64,000 nucleotides of DNA from Bathymodiolus brooksi (lineage: Eukaryota; Mollusca; Bivalvia; Mytilida; Modiolidae), in the NCBI GenBank assembly GCA_963680875.1, contig OY804589.1:2046001-2110000 (forward strand). Reading direction: 5' to 3'. The notes below the pieces were generated by a model that did not search any database, was not told where the DNA came from, and worked only from the letters and a program-made list of their open reading frames with translations. The position numbers were made by a program, and so were the translations under genes. Shown piece by piece: positions 62,079-64,000 of this stretch; positions within the stretch are counted from its first letter, which is position 1, and each line of letters opens with the position of its first letter.

Positions 62079-62347
62079 AACTCTTCTTATCCCAGGCATC
62101 TCAACCGAAAAATAAATTGCGCATTTAAATTCATTCACAATGATTACAGGTCATTACCCCCTTCTGTTCACAAGTATCAACGTTGTACTATCGTCATCTT
62201 AAGATCATTCAATAAACTTCTGTCTCTCACGATGATTGACTTCTTCCGTCCAATTAAATAACATTATCCAAATATGGTATTGTTGATCATTAAAAATGTT
62301 AAACAGTGATGGTCTACAACTTTATCAGCAACTATAACAAAAGCAAA
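62079..62347. other. Spacer, no gene seen
   Basis: Short frames only; no recognised element. Confidence 0.5.
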
Positions 62348-62557
62348 CTACACCTCTGACTCCTCATAGATTACATAATACCAGGAGAACTACACCTCTG
62401 ACTCCTCATAGATTACATAATACCAGGAGAACTACACCTCTGACTCCTCATAGATTACATAATACCAGGAGAACTACACCTCTGACTCCTCATAGATTAC
62501 ATAATACCAGGAGAACTATACCTCTGACTCCTCATAGATTACATAATACCAGGAGAA
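62348..62557. repeat. 42-bp tandem repeat, 5 copies
   Basis: Five almost identical copies of ctacacctctgactcctcat agattacataataccaggag aa. Confidence 0.95.
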
Positions 62558-62980
62558 CACGAAGACATAATCTGATTAAAATATATATACATGATATACA
62601 TTGTGTACTTACTAGCTCGGAACAGTCAAAACAAAAACAGCGGGAGTAATAAACCAACATCCTCGCATCGTAGCTAGACGTTGAGAAGTCAAAAATGTGT
62701 AAAACAAATTAAAAAAATAAAAATAAAAGATAAAACCAAAAATAACGTGCACACATTCACACTAACAACGACCTTACAATTAGAGTGAAAACAGTACATA
62801 AGTTGTCTAGAGTTAAACAGGGAACGACGAGGTTAAAGAATGCTCTAGGAACTGATTGAACTTTAACACCTTATCATACGCGTCACAATACCAGGATATA
62901 GAAGATACATGTAACCAGTGTGAAGCAAAACAAATGTATCTAACATATGTAATAAAGAAGTATATATCTAATTTAATGTG
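62558..62980. other. Spacer, no gene seen
   Basis: AT-rich DNA with A-runs. Nothing recognised. Confidence 0.5.
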
Positions 62981-63018
62981 CACGACTCGTTTCTGGAAAA
63001 ACCTTCATCAGGTTCGCT
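62981..63018 (-). other. Hammerhead-ribozyme-like core, probably degenerate
   Basis: The minus strand reads CCTGATGAAGGTTTTTCCAG followed by AAACGAGTCGTG. It has the conserved hammerhead strings CTGATGA (63005-63011) and GAAAC (62989-62993). A possible short stem II (AGG/CC) lies between them, and a tiny ACG/CGT hairpin after GAAA could be stem III. Against it, the base after the UH-type cleavage triplet would be G, and I see no stem I pairing. Similar cttcatcagg phrases are known to me from Penelope-like elements, whose repeats carry hammerheads. Confidence 0.3.
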
Positions 63019-63063
63019 GATGGTCAAAAGATTGGAAAACACAAATAATTTAAAATTCTTTGG

Positions 63064-64000
63064 GAGCAGGTAAACCAAAGGTCTAACAGAAGGTAAACCA
63101 CAGGACCTAACAGGCATGTAAACCAAAGGTCTAACAGCAGGTAAACTACAGGGCCTAGCAACATGTAAACCACAGGGCCTAACATAAGGTAAGCCACAGG
63201 GCCTAACAGGCAGATAAACCAAAGGGCCTAATAGGCAAGTAAACCAAAGGTATAACAGAAGGTAACCCAAAGGGTCTAACAGGCAGGTAAACCACAGGGC
63301 CTAACAGCAGGTAAACCAAAGGTTTAACAGCAGGTAAACCAAAGGTCTAACAGCAGGTAAACCAAAGGGCCTAACAGCAGGTAAACAAAAGGGCCTAACA
63401 GAAGGTAAACCAAAGGTCTAACAGAAGGTAAACCACAGGGCCTAACAGAAGGTAAACCAAAGGTCTAACAGAAGGTAAACCAAAGGTCTAACAAGGTAAA
63501 CCAAAGGGCCGAACAGCAGGTAAACCAAAGGTCTAACAGAAGGTAAACCACAGGGCCTAACAGATAGGTAAACCACAGGGCCTAACAGAAGGTAAACCAA
63601 AGGGCCTAACAGGTAGGTAAACCACAGGGCCTAACAGAAGGTAAGCCAAAGGTCTAACAGAAGGTAAACCAAAGGTCTAACAGAAGGTAAACCACAGGGC
63701 CTAACAGAAGGTAAGCCAAAGGTCTAACAGAAGGTAAACCAAAGGTCTAACAGAAGGTAAACCAAAGGGCCTAACAGAAGGTAAACCAAAGTTCTAACAG
63801 AAGGTAAACCACAGGGCCTAACAGCAGGTAAACCAAAGGTCTAACAGCAGGTAAACCAAAGGTCTAACAGCAAGTAAACCAAAGGTCTACCAGAAGGTAA
63901 ACCAAAGGTGCAACAGAAGGTAAACCGCAGGGTCTAACAGCAGGTAAACCATAGGATCTAACAGCAGGTAAACCACAGGGCCTAACAGCAGGTAAACAAA
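63064..64000. repeat. 23/24-bp tandem array, truncated by window end
   Basis: About 40 copies in two interspersed forms, ggtaaaccaaaggtctaaca gaa (23 bp) and ggtaaaccacagggcctaac agaa (24 bp). The linker varies among agaa, agca, aggc and agat. The 100-codon minus frame (GLP/VRP repeats, 62968-63270) is a translation of the array. Confidence 0.95.

Noticed and set aside
62968..63270. 100-codon minus frame with GLP/VRP repeats
   Set aside because: It is a translation of the 23/24-bp array and is lost when the array phase changes.

Overview
This window is animal nuclear DNA, most likely from a bivalve mollusc and perhaps a mussel-like one. The evidence is a spliced innexin exon (innexins are invertebrate gap-junction proteins), truncated non-LTR and Penelope-like retroelement ends, small terminal-inverted-repeat elements, and several dispersed repeats that I associate from memory with mytilid and other bivalve genomes. 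No database was searched. There are no bacterial operons, rRNA genes, recognisable tRNAs or CRISPR arrays.

Roughly 70% of the window is tandem repeat, in at least 15 unrelated or only partly related families. Left part (1-16.4 kb): 32-, 40-, 22/47-, 39/40-, 52-, 39- and 15-bp arrays. The 52-bp array (4.5-10.2 kb) sits inside a decayed reverse-transcriptase coding sequence of Penelope type. The peptide FYGRHHDFVNRY can be read from the units, and matching coding sequence continues on both sides. Two related 39-bp arrays flank it.

Middle (16.4-26.2 kb): mostly single-copy AT-rich DNA holding the only convincing host gene, a minus-strand innexin exon (17684-18917) that starts at a splice acceptor. 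Upstream of it (probable first intron) lie six copies of a 16-bp inverted-repeat motif and a 1.6-kb foldback element, then two dispersed repeats.

26.2-55.2 kb: one 29-kb satellite built from shared modules. A 47-bp long unit equals a 21-bp short unit plus a 26-bp insert. The array runs from pure long units, through long/short mixtures with large internal duplications (about 3.6, 7.1 and 1.8 kb), to pure short units, and ends in a 35-bp hybrid unit. About 100 bp of related sequence occurs near both ends.

Right part (55.2-64 kb): a 5'-truncated LINE, 45-, 37-, 59-, 42- and 23/24-bp arrays, microsatellites, three palindromic elements (two with 8-bp target duplications), another Penelope-type tail, and a weak hammerhead-ribozyme-like core.

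The genes do not form a pathway. One cell-junction gene lies in a region where mobile-element fragments and satellites dominate. Long open frames inside arrays arise because the unit length is a multiple of three and are not called as genes.
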